Made by a program: the position numbers and the translations under genes
The notes under the pieces: generated by a model
The model's input: the letters and a program-made list of their open reading frames with translations, nothing else
The model's database searches: none
Told to the model about the DNA's origin: nothing
In this document: positions 25,682 through 34,892 of the stretch, piece after piece
Numbering within the stretch: the first letter of the stretch is position 1
Layout: every line of letters starts with the position of its first letter
From: Pseudomonadota bacterium
GTDB taxonomy: Bacteria; Pseudomonadota; Alphaproteobacteria; Rhizobiales; Xanthobacteraceae
Reading direction: 5' to 3'
NCBI GenBank assembly: GCA_023387695.1
Contig: JAEWHT010000439.1
Location: 9,151-73,150, forward strand
Length of the DNA: 64,000 nucleotides

Positions 25682-25855
25682 TTAACTATGAATTGGCCCA
25701 CACTTCTCAATCAGCGCATCGAAGTACGGATAGATTAGTTTTGGCCGCTCTCTGCACCAACGATCCCGCTCATCCGATTGCGGATGCAACTGCCGATTAA
25801 CGTAAAGAAGGGCTTCAGCTTCGATTTCGCCGGTCACGCCTCTATGCTTTCCCAT
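25682..25855 (-). CDS. Possible 57-residue hypothetical protein
   Basis: A frame from ATG 25855 to stop 25682 encodes a charged, aromatic peptide starting MGKHRGVTGEIEAEALLYVN and including RWCRERPKLIYPYFDALIEK. Its composition looks protein-like, but no clear RBS precedes the ATG. It lies 83 bp upstream of the OmpR-type gene on the same strand and is divergent from the acyltransferase. No family is recognised. Confidence 0.35.
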   Translation of the reverse strand: MGKHRGVTGEIEAEALLYVNRQLHPQSDERDRWCRERPKLIYPYFDALIEKCGPIHS

Positions 25856-25895
25856 CGCAGGCGCGAGAGAAACGCGAGACCACGGAGCAGGTTTG

Positions 25896-27053
25896 ATGCA
25901 GGGGCAAGCCCGGTTGGCTGCCGGCCCGACCGAAGCAGGCGCAACGCCCTTCGGTCGTTCGCACAGCCTCGACTTCCTGCGCGGCCTCGCCATTGTCGGG
26001 GTGATGGCGATTCATGTTTCGCAATCCTTCCCGTCGAACATCCACGCCGTCGATTACGCTTTCATGTGCGGCTGGGCCGGCGTCAACGTGTTCTACTTCG
26101 TCAGCGCCATGACGATGTGCCTGATGTGGACGCGGCGTACCGAAACGAACCCGACCCGCAAATTCTATATCCGCCGCTTCCTGCGCATCGCACCGCTGTT
26201 CTGGCTTGCGATCCCGGTCTATCTGGTCATCTACGGCACGGGACCGAGCTACGATGCGCCCAATGGCGTCGGACCGCTTCAGGTGATCCTGACCGCGACG
26301 TTCCTGCACGGCTTTTGGCCTGATAGCATCAACAGCGTCGTGCCCGGCGACTGGTCGATCGCAGCCGAGATGATGTTCTATCTCGTCTTCCCGTTCGTCA
26401 TCACGGCATTCGGATCGCGCCGGCATCTGTACCTCACACTCGCAATCGTGCTGCATCTGGTGAATGTCTGCTTGTTCAAACCGTGGGCGTTCGCGCTGTT
26501 CTCGGCCTATTACGGGCCGGGCCAAGAAGCGTTCGTCTGGAACGCGCTGCACCTCAGCTTCCTGAATCAGCTGCCGGTCTTCCTGATCGGGTGCGCGCTG
26601 TTCTTCGCGCTGCGCGACGGCTTTGCGAAATCGGACGCCGCGATCATTGCTTGCTTCATCGCGTTGTCCTTTGTCGCGAACCGCGCGACCGGGTCGCACG
26701 AGTTCAACTACCTCATGATCAACCTCGTGCTCGGCGCACTGGTGTTCTGGTGTATCCGCCTTGCGATCCGCCTGCAGCTGCTCGAGGCGCTCGGCCGCAA
26801 CTCCTATTCGATGTACCTTTCGCACTTCGCGGTGATCTTTGGCCTGCGCCAGGTCTGGCCGTTCGCGGACGGGTTGACATCGCTGCTGCTTGCTTACGTC
26901 GTCGTCGCAGCCCTGAGCTATCTCGTCGCGCGCGCCACCTGGCATCTGATCGAGCGGCGCGCGCAGGACCTCGCGCACCGCCTGACGTCTGCAGGATCGA
27001 ACCGGTCCGCGATCCGGCCGACCATCGCGGCCCCGGCGACAGGCCTGCGCTGA
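25896..27053 (+). CDS. Acyltransferase family 3 (OafA/YrhL type)
   Basis: A 385-residue integral membrane protein with about ten helices. The family hallmarks are the N-terminal RSHSLDFLRGLAIVGVMAIH with the catalytic His, the FYFVSAMTMCL segment and the conserved Arg cluster in KFYIRRFLRIAPLFWLAI. Relatives O-acylate (acetylate or succinylate) polysaccharides, lipids or Nod-factor-like sugars at the membrane. It lies 5 kb before the polysaccharide locus and is one of five such genes in the window. Confidence 0.9.
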   Translation: MQGQARLAAGPTEAGATPFGRSHSLDFLRGLAIVGVMAIHVSQSFPSNIHAVDYAFMCGWAGVNVFYFVSAMTMCLMWTRRTETNPTRKFYIRRFLRIAPLFWLAIPVYLVIYGTGPSYDAPNGVGPLQVILTATFLHGFWPDSINSVVPGDWSIAAEMMFYLVFPFVITAFGSRRHLYLTLAIVLHLVNVCLFKPWAFALFSAYYGPGQEAFVWNALHLSFLNQLPVFLIGCALFFALRDGFAKSDAAIIACFIALSFVANRATGSHEFNYLMINLVLGALVFWCIRLAIRLQLLEALGRNSYSMYLSHFAVIFGLRQVWPFADGLTSLLLAYVVVAALSYLVARATWHLIERRAQDLAHRLTSAGSNRSAIRPTIAAPATGLR

Positions 27054-27210
27054 GCGCCACACGCGGGCCGCTGGATGCGCTTGCCTCGCCGCGGCCTTCG
27101 CACCTACTCTGTGAGCTGAAGAGATTTTCGGGGCAGAATGGCCATCGGCCTTGCCGCCCGCGGCGGGCTCGATGCGATAAGCCACACCGGCTTCACACTG
27201 GAGTAGGTTC

Positions 27211-28059
27211 ATGGAAGTCATTCTGCTCGGCACCGGCGGTCCGCGCCCGGACCCGCGCCGCATGGCGACGACGACATTGATCAGGCTCGGTGAGGAGAAC
27301 ATCCTGTTCGACGCAGGCCGTGGCGTCATGGTGCAGCTCCACAAGGCCGGCGTACCGCTCGGCGCGATCAACACTGTTTTTCTCACGCATCATCACTTCG
27401 ACCACATCGGCGATCTCTACGATGTGATGCTGAATTCGTGGATGCACGGGCGCAAGGACGAGCTGCGGATCTACGGGCCGCCGGATACCGAACGGCTCGT
27501 CAACATGCTGGTGACGCAGGTCTATGACAAAGACATCGCCTGGCGCGATCAGGGCGAGCCGACCTTCGGCGGTTGGAAACCGGTGGTCTCAACCGACATT
27601 ATTCCTGGCCCCGTTCTCGACACCGGCCGCTGGAAGATCAGCGCCGAGCTGGTCTCGCATGGCGACGGGCTGGACATGTCCCCGGCATTTCTCGCGCGCT
27701 GGATGTGTCTCGGCTATCGCTTCGAAGCTGAGGGCAAGGTTGTTGCGATTTCCGGCGACACCGTCCCCTGCCCCGGCCTCGAACGGTTGGCCGCGGGAGC
27801 CGACTTGCTGGTGCAGGTTTGCTTTCTGGCAACGCCCGAGATCAACAACGATCACTTCCGAAGACTTGCGAAATACACGCTCGCCTGCGGCGACACCGTC
27901 GGCAAGGTCGCGGCCAAGGCCGGCGTCAAGAAGCTGGCGCTGACCCATCATCGCCCACGGACCGACAATGCGATGCTGGAAGCATTGCTTGCCGATGTCA
28001 GGAAAGACTATTCCGGGCCCGTTGTGCTCGGCGAAGATCTCACGCGTATTGAGGTGTGA
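27211..28059 (+). CDS. Metallo-beta-lactamase-fold hydrolase (RNase Z/arylsulfatase-like)
   Basis: A 282-residue cytosolic MBL-fold protein. The metal-binding motif THHHFDHIGD (about 60-69) has the HxHxDH signature. Further ligands are suggested by SHGDGLDM, AISGDTVPC and the C-terminal LTHHRPR. The start GTGGPRPDPRRMATTTLI is typical of the RNase Z-like branch. ATG 27211 follows GGAGTAGG. It lacks the RNase Z exosite arm, so a role on small phosphodiesters or esters is more likely than tRNA processing. Substrate is unknown. Confidence 0.88.
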   Translation: MEVILLGTGGPRPDPRRMATTTLIRLGEENILFDAGRGVMVQLHKAGVPLGAINTVFLTHHHFDHIGDLYDVMLNSWMHGRKDELRIYGPPDTERLVNMLVTQVYDKDIAWRDQGEPTFGGWKPVVSTDIIPGPVLDTGRWKISAELVSHGDGLDMSPAFLARWMCLGYRFEAEGKVVAISGDTVPCPGLERLAAGADLLVQVCFLATPEINNDHFRRLAKYTLACGDTVGKVAAKAGVKKLALTHHRPRTDNAMLEALLADVRKDYSGPVVLGEDLTRIEV

Positions 28060-28063
28060 GAGC

Positions 28064-28948
28064 TTAAGACATTCCGACATCGACACGGAACGACAATCGC
28101 TCCTCGGCACCCGGTGCGATGTGCATCAGGCCCGGCTTGTCGGTGAATTCACCGTCGAAATCCTTGGGGCTGGCATAACCGCGCCAGGGTTCGAGGCAGA
28201 GGAACGGCGCGCCTGACGGCTTTGACCAGACGCCGAGCTCGCGAAAGCCGTGCCATGACATGTTGAGCCAAGGGCCGGTACCATCCGTTCGGGCGAAACG
28301 AACGGCATGGCTGTTCACGGGATCGAGGATGACGGCGTCGGTGGCGAACAGGGTTTCCGACAGAGGCAGCACAGTGCCCTGGACGGGACTCGGATCTGTT
28401 TCTGCGAGCAGGAGCCCGTCCTCGACGCGGTGAACCGGAGACGGTTCCTCGTTCGTGAATGCTAGCGCGTAGCTCTCCTTCGGCACGCCAGGTTGAAGCG
28501 GCCAGTTGAAAGCCGGATGACCGCCGACCGACACCGGCAAGGTCTCCTTGCCGGGATTGGCGATCGTCAGTGTGAGATCGAGACCTCTGTCGTCGAGTGC
28601 ATAAGTCGCCGTCAGCCGAAACGCGAACGGATAGTTCGCGCGCGTCGCTTCGCTATCCTCAAACATGAGAGAACAACGGCTCTCGCTGCGTGCGACCCAG
28701 ATGAACCGGCTGTCGCGCGCAAAGCCGTGCTGCGTCATCCGGTAAGTCTTGCCGAGATGCCGCATCTCGTCGTGGGCAAGACGCCCGACGATTGGAAACA
28801 GCAGCGGTGCATGGCGTTGCCACTCCGGCCCCGCTTGCCAGACGAACTCGGTGCCGTCGTTGTGCTTGAGCGAGCACATCTCGGCGCCGTGCGCCTTGAT
28901 GGTCGCGGTGAGGGAGCCGTGGTGGAGGGTGTGAACGAGTTCATCCAT
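28064..28948 (-). CDS. Aldose 1-epimerase-like protein (LacX branch)
   Basis: A 294-residue protein with the galactose mutarotase fold: TATIKAHGAEMCSLKHNDG, FPIVGRLAHDEMRH, then the substrate region VSVGGHPAFNWPLQ and a C-terminal CLEPWRGYASP. The LacX-type branch is often annotated as mutarotase or hexose-6-phosphate epimerase-like, without proof for most members. The ATG at 28948 follows AAGGAAG. It is convergent with the MBL gene (4 bp apart). Confidence 0.88.
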   Translation of the reverse strand: MDELVHTLHHGSLTATIKAHGAEMCSLKHNDGTEFVWQAGPEWQRHAPLLFPIVGRLAHDEMRHLGKTYRMTQHGFARDSRFIWVARSESRCSLMFEDSEATRANYPFAFRLTATYALDDRGLDLTLTIANPGKETLPVSVGGHPAFNWPLQPGVPKESYALAFTNEEPSPVHRVEDGLLLAETDPSPVQGTVLPLSETLFATDAVILDPVNSHAVRFARTDGTGPWLNMSWHGFRELGVWSKPSGAPFLCLEPWRGYASPKDFDGEFTDKPGLMHIAPGAEERLSFRVDVGMS

Positions 28949-29150
28949 TCATCTTCCTTACACCTGGCTGTCTAACTCATCAAGCGACGCGCGACTGCGA
29001 TTGATCGAGAACATGCAACGAGCATCACGCAGATAGAAGCCTTTCTCTCGACGCTGTTCGGACGTCGATCGATCACACTCGATTGCTACGACCGCGTCTG
29101 GAATAGCAGGTTCGAGAAAGGGCATCTCCACCACGCGGAAAAGCTACACC

Positions 29151-30785
29151 ATGACGATTGCTCGTAATGCATATTTTATAGCTCTCACTGTTTTTGTGCT
29201 GTTCGCCAGCAACCCGACCCGGGCCCAATCTCCATCGCGCACCGATGTGCTCGTCTACGGAGGCACAGCCGCCGGCGTCATCGCCGCCTATTCAGCTTCG
29301 CGTCAAGGTTTGCATGTCGTCCTGCTCGAACCGAGTCAACATCTCGGAGGCATGGTGACGGGTGGGCTCTCCGCCACCGACCTCGGAAATGTGCAGGTGA
29401 TCGGCGGATACGCGAAACTGTTCTATCAACGCGTTGCCCAACACTACGGTCGCACGCATCTCGGCCGCGCGTCGGATTGGCTCTCGGAGCCACATGTATC
29501 CGAAGAGACGTTCGGTGCCATGCTCGGCGAAGCCGGCGTCGAAGTCGTCTTCGGTGCGCGATTGCGCGAACATAATGGCGTGGCGATTGAGAATCGCAAC
29601 ATCGTGTCTGTCACGAGCGAAGACGGACGCGAATGGCACGCCAAGGTTTTTGTTGATTGCAGTTACGAAGGGGATCTCCTCGCGCAATCCGGCGCGGCCT
29701 ATACTTGGGGGCGCGAAAGCGCGCAGACCTACGGCGAAACGCTCGCGGGTGTCCGCACGATCACGCCGCAACATCAATTCAACTGGCCGATCCCGGCCTA
29801 TCGCAACGACCATCAGCTCTATCCCGAGGTCTCACCCGGTCCACTACCCGCAGCCGGAAGCGGCGATCGGAGCGTCCAGGCTTACAACTATCGCCTCATT
29901 CTCACTGACGATCCGGCAAACCGCCTGCCGTTTCCCAGACCGGACGGCTACGATCCGTCGCAATTCGCATTGCTCGCGCGATATTTGCAGGATTTTTCAT
30001 CGCACACGGGACGTGAGCCCTCGCTGAGGGATGTTCTGTACCCGGTGCGGCTTCCGAACCACAAAGCCGACTTCAACAACAACGGGCCGTTCTCAAGCGA
30101 CTATGTCGGCCACGCCGCCGCCTATCCGGACGCAAGTTACGAAAACAAGCAGCGGATCCGTGACGCGCATCTTCGCTACACGCAAGGACTGCTTTATTTC
30201 CTGGCTCAAGATCCGGCCGTGCCTGCGACACTCAAAGGACAGCTCAACCCCTGGGGCCTGCCCAAGGACGAATTCGCGGACAGTGATCACTGGCCGCGGG
30301 AATTGTACATCCGCGAGGGGCGACGCATGATCGGAGACTATGTCGTCAGGCAGGCGGACCTGCAGACGAGCCGTACGAAGCCGGACTCGATCGGCATGGG
30401 CTCGTACAACAGCGACTCCCACAACGTCCAGCGCGTTGCGATGCCGGATGGATCGGTACGCAACGAGGGAGACATGCAGGTCGCTGTCCAACCCTACCAA
30501 ATCCCTTATCGGGTCATGACGCCGCGCAAGGACCAGACGCAAAACTTGCTGGTGCCGGTCTGCCTGTCTGCGTCCCATGTCGCCTATTCCTCACTGCGCA
30601 TGGAGCCGCAATTCATGATCCTTGGTCAGGCCGCAGGCGTTGCCGCGGCGCTCGCGGCGCAAGGCGGCGTACCAGTACAGGACGTTCCGATTGCACGGCT
30701 GCAACGCGCATTGTTGAAGACCGGGGCTGTGCTCGACCTTCCCGAAGACGGCGTCTTCGGTGCCGCCTTTGCGTTGCCCGACTAG
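29151..30785 (+). CDS. Secreted FAD-dependent oxidoreductase
   Basis: A 544-residue protein with a signal peptide (1-25, ending TRAQS) followed at about 31 by the dinucleotide-binding motif VLVYGGTAAGVIAAYSASRQ. Next come LEPSQHLGGMVTGGLSATDLGN and, near the C-terminus, MEPQFMILGQAAGVAAALA. This is the FAD_oxidored family (PF12831-like), found in many secreted proteins with sugar-related contexts. Export of a folded flavoprotein would normally use Tat, but no clear twin-arginine is present, which is unusual. It sits just before the polysaccharide locus. Substrate unknown. Confidence 0.85.
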   Translation: MTIARNAYFIALTVFVLFASNPTRAQSPSRTDVLVYGGTAAGVIAAYSASRQGLHVVLLEPSQHLGGMVTGGLSATDLGNVQVIGGYAKLFYQRVAQHYGRTHLGRASDWLSEPHVSEETFGAMLGEAGVEVVFGARLREHNGVAIENRNIVSVTSEDGREWHAKVFVDCSYEGDLLAQSGAAYTWGRESAQTYGETLAGVRTITPQHQFNWPIPAYRNDHQLYPEVSPGPLPAAGSGDRSVQAYNYRLILTDDPANRLPFPRPDGYDPSQFALLARYLQDFSSHTGREPSLRDVLYPVRLPNHKADFNNNGPFSSDYVGHAAAYPDASYENKQRIRDAHLRYTQGLLYFLAQDPAVPATLKGQLNPWGLPKDEFADSDHWPRELYIREGRRMIGDYVVRQADLQTSRTKPDSIGMGSYNSDSHNVQRVAMPDGSVRNEGDMQVAVQPYQIPYRVMTPRKDQTQNLLVPVCLSASHVAYSSLRMEPQFMILGQAAGVAAALAAQGGVPVQDVPIARLQRALLKTGAVLDLPEDGVFGAAFALPD

Positions 30786-30921
30786 CACGGGTTCCACCGG
30801 CAGGCGTCTCCCACAATTTCGTCGCGATTGGTTCACGCGCCCATTTCCCAGACGCATTTTCGCGCGGTCATATTTCCGTGGCTAACAATTGCTCTGTACG
30901 GATCATCGGCTGGCCTGATCC

Positions 30922-32076
30922 ATGCAACGCCCGAGCATCATGACCATACAGACTTCGAAGAGCTCTCCTGCGAACACTGGGAACCAAACCTTCTTCATCA
31001 ACGGTCGCTTTCTGTCACAAGCGCTGACGGGCGTTCAGCGCTATGCCGCCGAAATCGTCAAAGCGATCGACCGCGCATTGGCCTCGGGCCGGTTCCCGGC
31101 GAGACTCCATGACACCGAGTGGCAATTGCTCGTTCCACCCGACGCACGCGAGTTGCCCGCGCTCAAGAAGATATCCGTTCGAACCATTGGGCGTTTTGGT
31201 GGACACGCCTGGGATCAGATCGATCTGGCGCGCGCCAGCCGGGGCGGACGCTTGATCAGCCTCGCCAATTCCGGCCCGGTGTTTCATCGCGACCAGATTG
31301 TGGTCATTCATGACGCGCAAGTCTTTCGTCGCCCGGACTTCTTTGGCTGGCGCTACCGGACGGCGCATCGCCTGATCGATCGGTTGCTCGCGCGGAATGC
31401 GACCATCGCGACGGTCTCGAATTTCTCGCGCAACGAACTCGCAGCGTCGCTCGATCATGACGCCTCCGCGATTCCCGTTTTTTCCAACAGCGCCGAGCAT
31501 TTTGCGTCGACGGAGCCGGATTATACGATTCTCAATCGGCTAAGCCTCAGACCGAACAGCTATTTCCTCTTCATCGGCTCGCGAACCAAGAACAAGAATC
31601 TCTCCGTTGCCGTTCATGCGATGGATCTACTGAAGCGGCCGGATATTCCGCTGGTGATCGTCGGTGGCAATAACAGCAGCGTCTTCCAGGACAATCTCAG
31701 CGAAGCGAGTGCGAACCACATCCTGGCAGGTCGCTTGACCGACAATGAGATCGCGGCGCTATACCAACGCGCCCTGGCGTTCGTCTTCCCTTCTCTCTAT
31801 GAGGGCTTCGGCGTGCCGCCGCTCGAGGCGATGCTGTTCGGCTGCCCGGTCATTGCTTCGACCGCCGACGCTGTCATGGAAACCTGCGGCGATGCTGCTG
31901 CCTATTTCGACGCCACCGATGCGGATGCACTGTGCGCGCGTATGCAGGAGCGGCTGGCTGCAGGCAAAATTTCAGATGACGAGCGCGGCAAGCAGCAGAA
32001 TCGTATCGCGATTTACTCATGGCAGCGATCAGCCGACGCATTGCTGCAATTTCTGGCACAACCGCGCGTCAACTGA
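30922..32076 (+). CDS. GT4 glycosyltransferase
   Basis: A 384-residue GT-B protein of family 4. The nucleotide-sugar half contains YFLFIGSRTKNKNLSVAVHA and the retaining-enzyme E-x7-E motif, EGFGVPPLE, at about residue 295. A membrane-helix-free sequence suggests a peripheral inner-face enzyme adding a sugar to the lipid-linked repeat unit. ATG 30922 and 30940 are alternative starts; neither has a strong RBS. It is the first gene of the polysaccharide locus. Donor and acceptor cannot be told. Confidence 0.9.
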   Translation: MQRPSIMTIQTSKSSPANTGNQTFFINGRFLSQALTGVQRYAAEIVKAIDRALASGRFPARLHDTEWQLLVPPDARELPALKKISVRTIGRFGGHAWDQIDLARASRGGRLISLANSGPVFHRDQIVVIHDAQVFRRPDFFGWRYRTAHRLIDRLLARNATIATVSNFSRNELAASLDHDASAIPVFSNSAEHFASTEPDYTILNRLSLRPNSYFLFIGSRTKNKNLSVAVHAMDLLKRPDIPLVIVGGNNSSVFQDNLSEASANHILAGRLTDNEIAALYQRALAFVFPSLYEGFGVPPLEAMLFGCPVIASTADAVMETCGDAAAYFDATDADALCARMQERLAAGKISDDERGKQQNRIAIYSWQRSADALLQFLAQPRVN

Positions 32077-32259
32077 TGCGAGCAATTCAACAAAATGCTC
32101 GTCGTCGCATTTCGTTCCAAACAAAATCAAATTCTTTTTGCGCGCGACGATGGCAAATGCGAGACGTGCGGCGCAACAAGACCACACCGCTGTCAAATTA
32201 TTGCTCCGTATTGGGAGGAACGTTCACACATCTGCTGATGCCTATGAGAGGACTTCGCG

Positions 32260-33423
32260 ATGTCTGGCTCGCTCCAACGACCGATTAAAGTGCTGCACGT
32301 CGCTGAGACGATCCGGGGCGGAATTGCGAGCTACCTGAATGAGCTGCACCCGCAACAGGAGGCGAGCTTCGGCGCCGGCAACGTACACTATATCGTGCCT
32401 TCGGATCATCGCAGCGATCTCGCCGTTGATGACACCGAGGTGACGACATTCGAGCGATCCGGCCGCAGCGTCTCTGGTCTCTTCCAGCTGCTGCGTGCGA
32501 GCCTGCAAGCGATCGACGTATTTAGGCCTGATGTTGTGCACCTGCACTCGTCGTTTGCAGGTCTCGTTCTCCGCCCCGCGCTCGCAGCAAGGCCTCAGGC
32601 TCCGAGTGTCATCTATTGTCCACACGGCTGGGCTTTTTCGCGCGAGACCGGCCGGTTGAGTCATCAGGTCGCAAAGGCGGCAGAAAATCTCCTGGCGAGA
32701 ACCACCGAACGCATCATCTGCATTTCGGCAGACGAGTTCAACGAAGCCGTCCGCGCCGGCATTCCTGCCGATCGCCTGACGCTCGTCCACAATGGCATCT
32801 CGAAGACACGTCCGGAGCCGCAGCCGGTCGCCGCGCTCTGGCCAACCAAAAAGACCAAGGTGTTGTTCGTCGGGCGACTGGATCGGCAGAAGGGTTTCGA
32901 TTTGCTGATTGAAGCGGCACGACGGCTCGAGGATGTGCTCGACGTCCGCATCGTCGGCGCCTCCGTCGTCAACAAGTTCCAGGGACCCGCCGTCCCCTCC
33001 AACATCACCCTGCTCGGCTGGCTCGATCGCCGCGAGATCGAAACGCATTTGGAAGCGGCCGATCTCGTCGTGATTCCCTCGCGCTGGGAGGCTTTCGGCC
33101 TGGTCGCGCTGGAAGCGATGCGCGCAGCGAAGCCGATTTTGGCGTTTCGCATCGGCGCACTGCCGGAGATCGTCGTTGACGGCGTCACAGGTACGCTGTG
33201 CGAACCGGTCTCCGCCGACCAGCTCGTCGAGGGCTTTCGCCGTATGCTCGAGCTCGACCTGAAAGTCCTGGGCTATCGCGGCTACGACCGCTTCAAGCAA
33301 TATTATGATGTGCAGAAGACACATCGTCAGCTCCAGCAAGTCTATTTGGACGTGCTGCAGAGCGACAAACGTCGGCCAGAGAAGCAACCTCAACTCCAGT
33401 CGGATCTTTCCAGCAATATGTAA
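32260..33423 (+). CDS. GT4 glycosyltransferase
   Basis: A 387-residue GT-B glycosyltransferase. Landmarks are VLHVAETIRGGIASYLNELH at the N-terminus, KVLFVGRLDRQKGFDLLIEA in the donor domain, and the E-x7-E motif EAFGLVALE at about 284-292. The ATG at 32260 follows AGAGGA. It lies 183 bp after the previous transferase; a TTTTGCG half-site (32136) in that gap resembles elements upstream of other genes of the locus. Expected role: addition of one sugar to the repeat unit. Confidence 0.92.
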   Translation: MSGSLQRPIKVLHVAETIRGGIASYLNELHPQQEASFGAGNVHYIVPSDHRSDLAVDDTEVTTFERSGRSVSGLFQLLRASLQAIDVFRPDVVHLHSSFAGLVLRPALAARPQAPSVIYCPHGWAFSRETGRLSHQVAKAAENLLARTTERIICISADEFNEAVRAGIPADRLTLVHNGISKTRPEPQPVAALWPTKKTKVLFVGRLDRQKGFDLLIEAARRLEDVLDVRIVGASVVNKFQGPAVPSNITLLGWLDRREIETHLEAADLVVIPSRWEAFGLVALEAMRAAKPILAFRIGALPEIVVDGVTGTLCEPVSADQLVEGFRRMLELDLKVLGYRGYDRFKQYYDVQKTHRQLQQVYLDVLQSDKRRPEKQPQLQSDLSSNM

Positions 33424-33486
33424 GCGGGGGCGAGCCAGATCCCTGACGTAGCGTGAGCGAGGACCGCGGTGGGCGCGATCTAGACG

Positions 33487-34815
33487 ATGCACAGCACTTT
33501 GAAGAGCGCCACTCGGCAGACCGTCGCGTGGCTCACCACGATCGGCCTGTTGACGTCTTGCGCGTTGGCTCAATCGGCACAGCCGCTGGATAGCAAGTTT
33601 CTACTTGGCGTTGGCACGCATCAGGGACTGGGCGGTCCGGTCAGTTCGCGCGGCTACGTGCCGTCGATCAATATCGGCCAGATCAAGGAATTGGGCGTCA
33701 ACGCGTTCCGCGACGATTTTCCCTGGTCAGATTTCGAACAGGGCGGAGGCCGGATGGGCTTCACGCCACAGCTTGGCCGACTGGATGCGCAGATTAAATC
33801 CGGCGTTGCGCGTCCCTTCCTCATTCTCGCATTCGGCCATCATCTCGTTCCGAATTCGATGCCGCCCACCACAGATGAGGCGCGGCGGCGGTTTGCCGCC
33901 TATGCATCCGCGGCGGCGCGCTCGGTCGCGGCACAGCGCCCGATCTTCGAACTCTGGAATGAATGGAACCTGGCGGCCAAGAAGGATGCGGCGTTTTCCG
34001 TCGACAACTATCTGGCCCTGGCAAAGGTGGTGCAGCCGGCCGTGAAACAAGCTGCACCCGACGCCCCCTTGGTCGTTGGCGCGATCGGCGACGACCCCGG
34101 CTGGAGCTGGACTGAGCGGATGCTGCAATCAGGCATCCTCGGATATGCCGATGGCGTCTCGATCCATCTCTATAATTTCTGCATGGGACCGGCCAAACGC
34201 ACATCGGCCGAAGTCGTCGACCGGCTGACCGCCTTTCACCGCATGGTCAGCCAGGCCAGCGGCAATCCGGCGTTCCCAATCTATGTGACCGAGGCCGGCT
34301 GGCCCACGGCGACCAATAAATGCGGCGTCGACGAGCAGGCAGAGGCCGACAACATGGCCCAGCTGATCCTCTGGGCCTCGACGGCGTCATCCTGGCTCAA
34401 AGGCATCTGGCTTTACGAACTCAGGGATAGCGGCACGAATGCCACCGACCTCGAGCACAATTTCGGGCTCTATCGGTTTGACAACTCCCCGAAGCCGGCG
34501 GCCTGCGCCGTTCGCGACGCATGGGCGTTCATCCGCTCCAGCACCAGCGCGCAAGAGAAGAAGCTGCCTGGCGGCGTCGTTGCGATCGTCGCCGCGACGC
34601 CGGCCGGCCAACGGATCGCGATCTGGTCTCCTGATCCAACCCAACGCTATTCGGTGCGGCTTCGCGCGAGCGCGCCTGACGCGACCTATGGCAATCCCTG
34701 CGACGCCGAGACAAGGACTGCGTCCGGCGTGTGGATGCCGGTGTCGCGGACGCCGCTCCTGATCAGCGCAAAAACGTCCGGCACTGTCGACTTCGACGTC
34801 CGAGCCGAGAGGTGA
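33487..34815 (+). CDS. Secreted glycoside hydrolase (clan GH-A, GH39-like)
   Basis: A 442-residue protein with a signal peptide (1-29, ending CALAQS) and a TIM-barrel glycosidase. The acid/base is E159 in FELWNEWNLA, and the nucleophile is E269 in IYVTEAGWPT; the two strands lie about 110 residues apart as in clan GH-A. The C-terminal part (from about 340) is beta-rich. In polysaccharide loci such enzymes trim or depolymerise the product in the periplasm. It lies between transferase genes and is unlike the second hydrolase at 37979 in having a signal peptide. Confidence 0.87.
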   Translation: MHSTLKSATRQTVAWLTTIGLLTSCALAQSAQPLDSKFLLGVGTHQGLGGPVSSRGYVPSINIGQIKELGVNAFRDDFPWSDFEQGGGRMGFTPQLGRLDAQIKSGVARPFLILAFGHHLVPNSMPPTTDEARRRFAAYASAAARSVAAQRPIFELWNEWNLAAKKDAAFSVDNYLALAKVVQPAVKQAAPDAPLVVGAIGDDPGWSWTERMLQSGILGYADGVSIHLYNFCMGPAKRTSAEVVDRLTAFHRMVSQASGNPAFPIYVTEAGWPTATNKCGVDEQAEADNMAQLILWASTASSWLKGIWLYELRDSGTNATDLEHNFGLYRFDNSPKPAACAVRDAWAFIRSSTSAQEKKLPGGVVAIVAATPAGQRIAIWSPDPTQRYSVRLRASAPDATYGNPCDAETRTASGVWMPVSRTPLLISAKTSGTVDFDVRAER

Positions 34816-34892
34816 GCAATGACGGGAGCAGGCTGATCGATACAGCACGGCTCAGATGATTTCCTTCTTTTTTGAACGATGAGATTGGTCCA

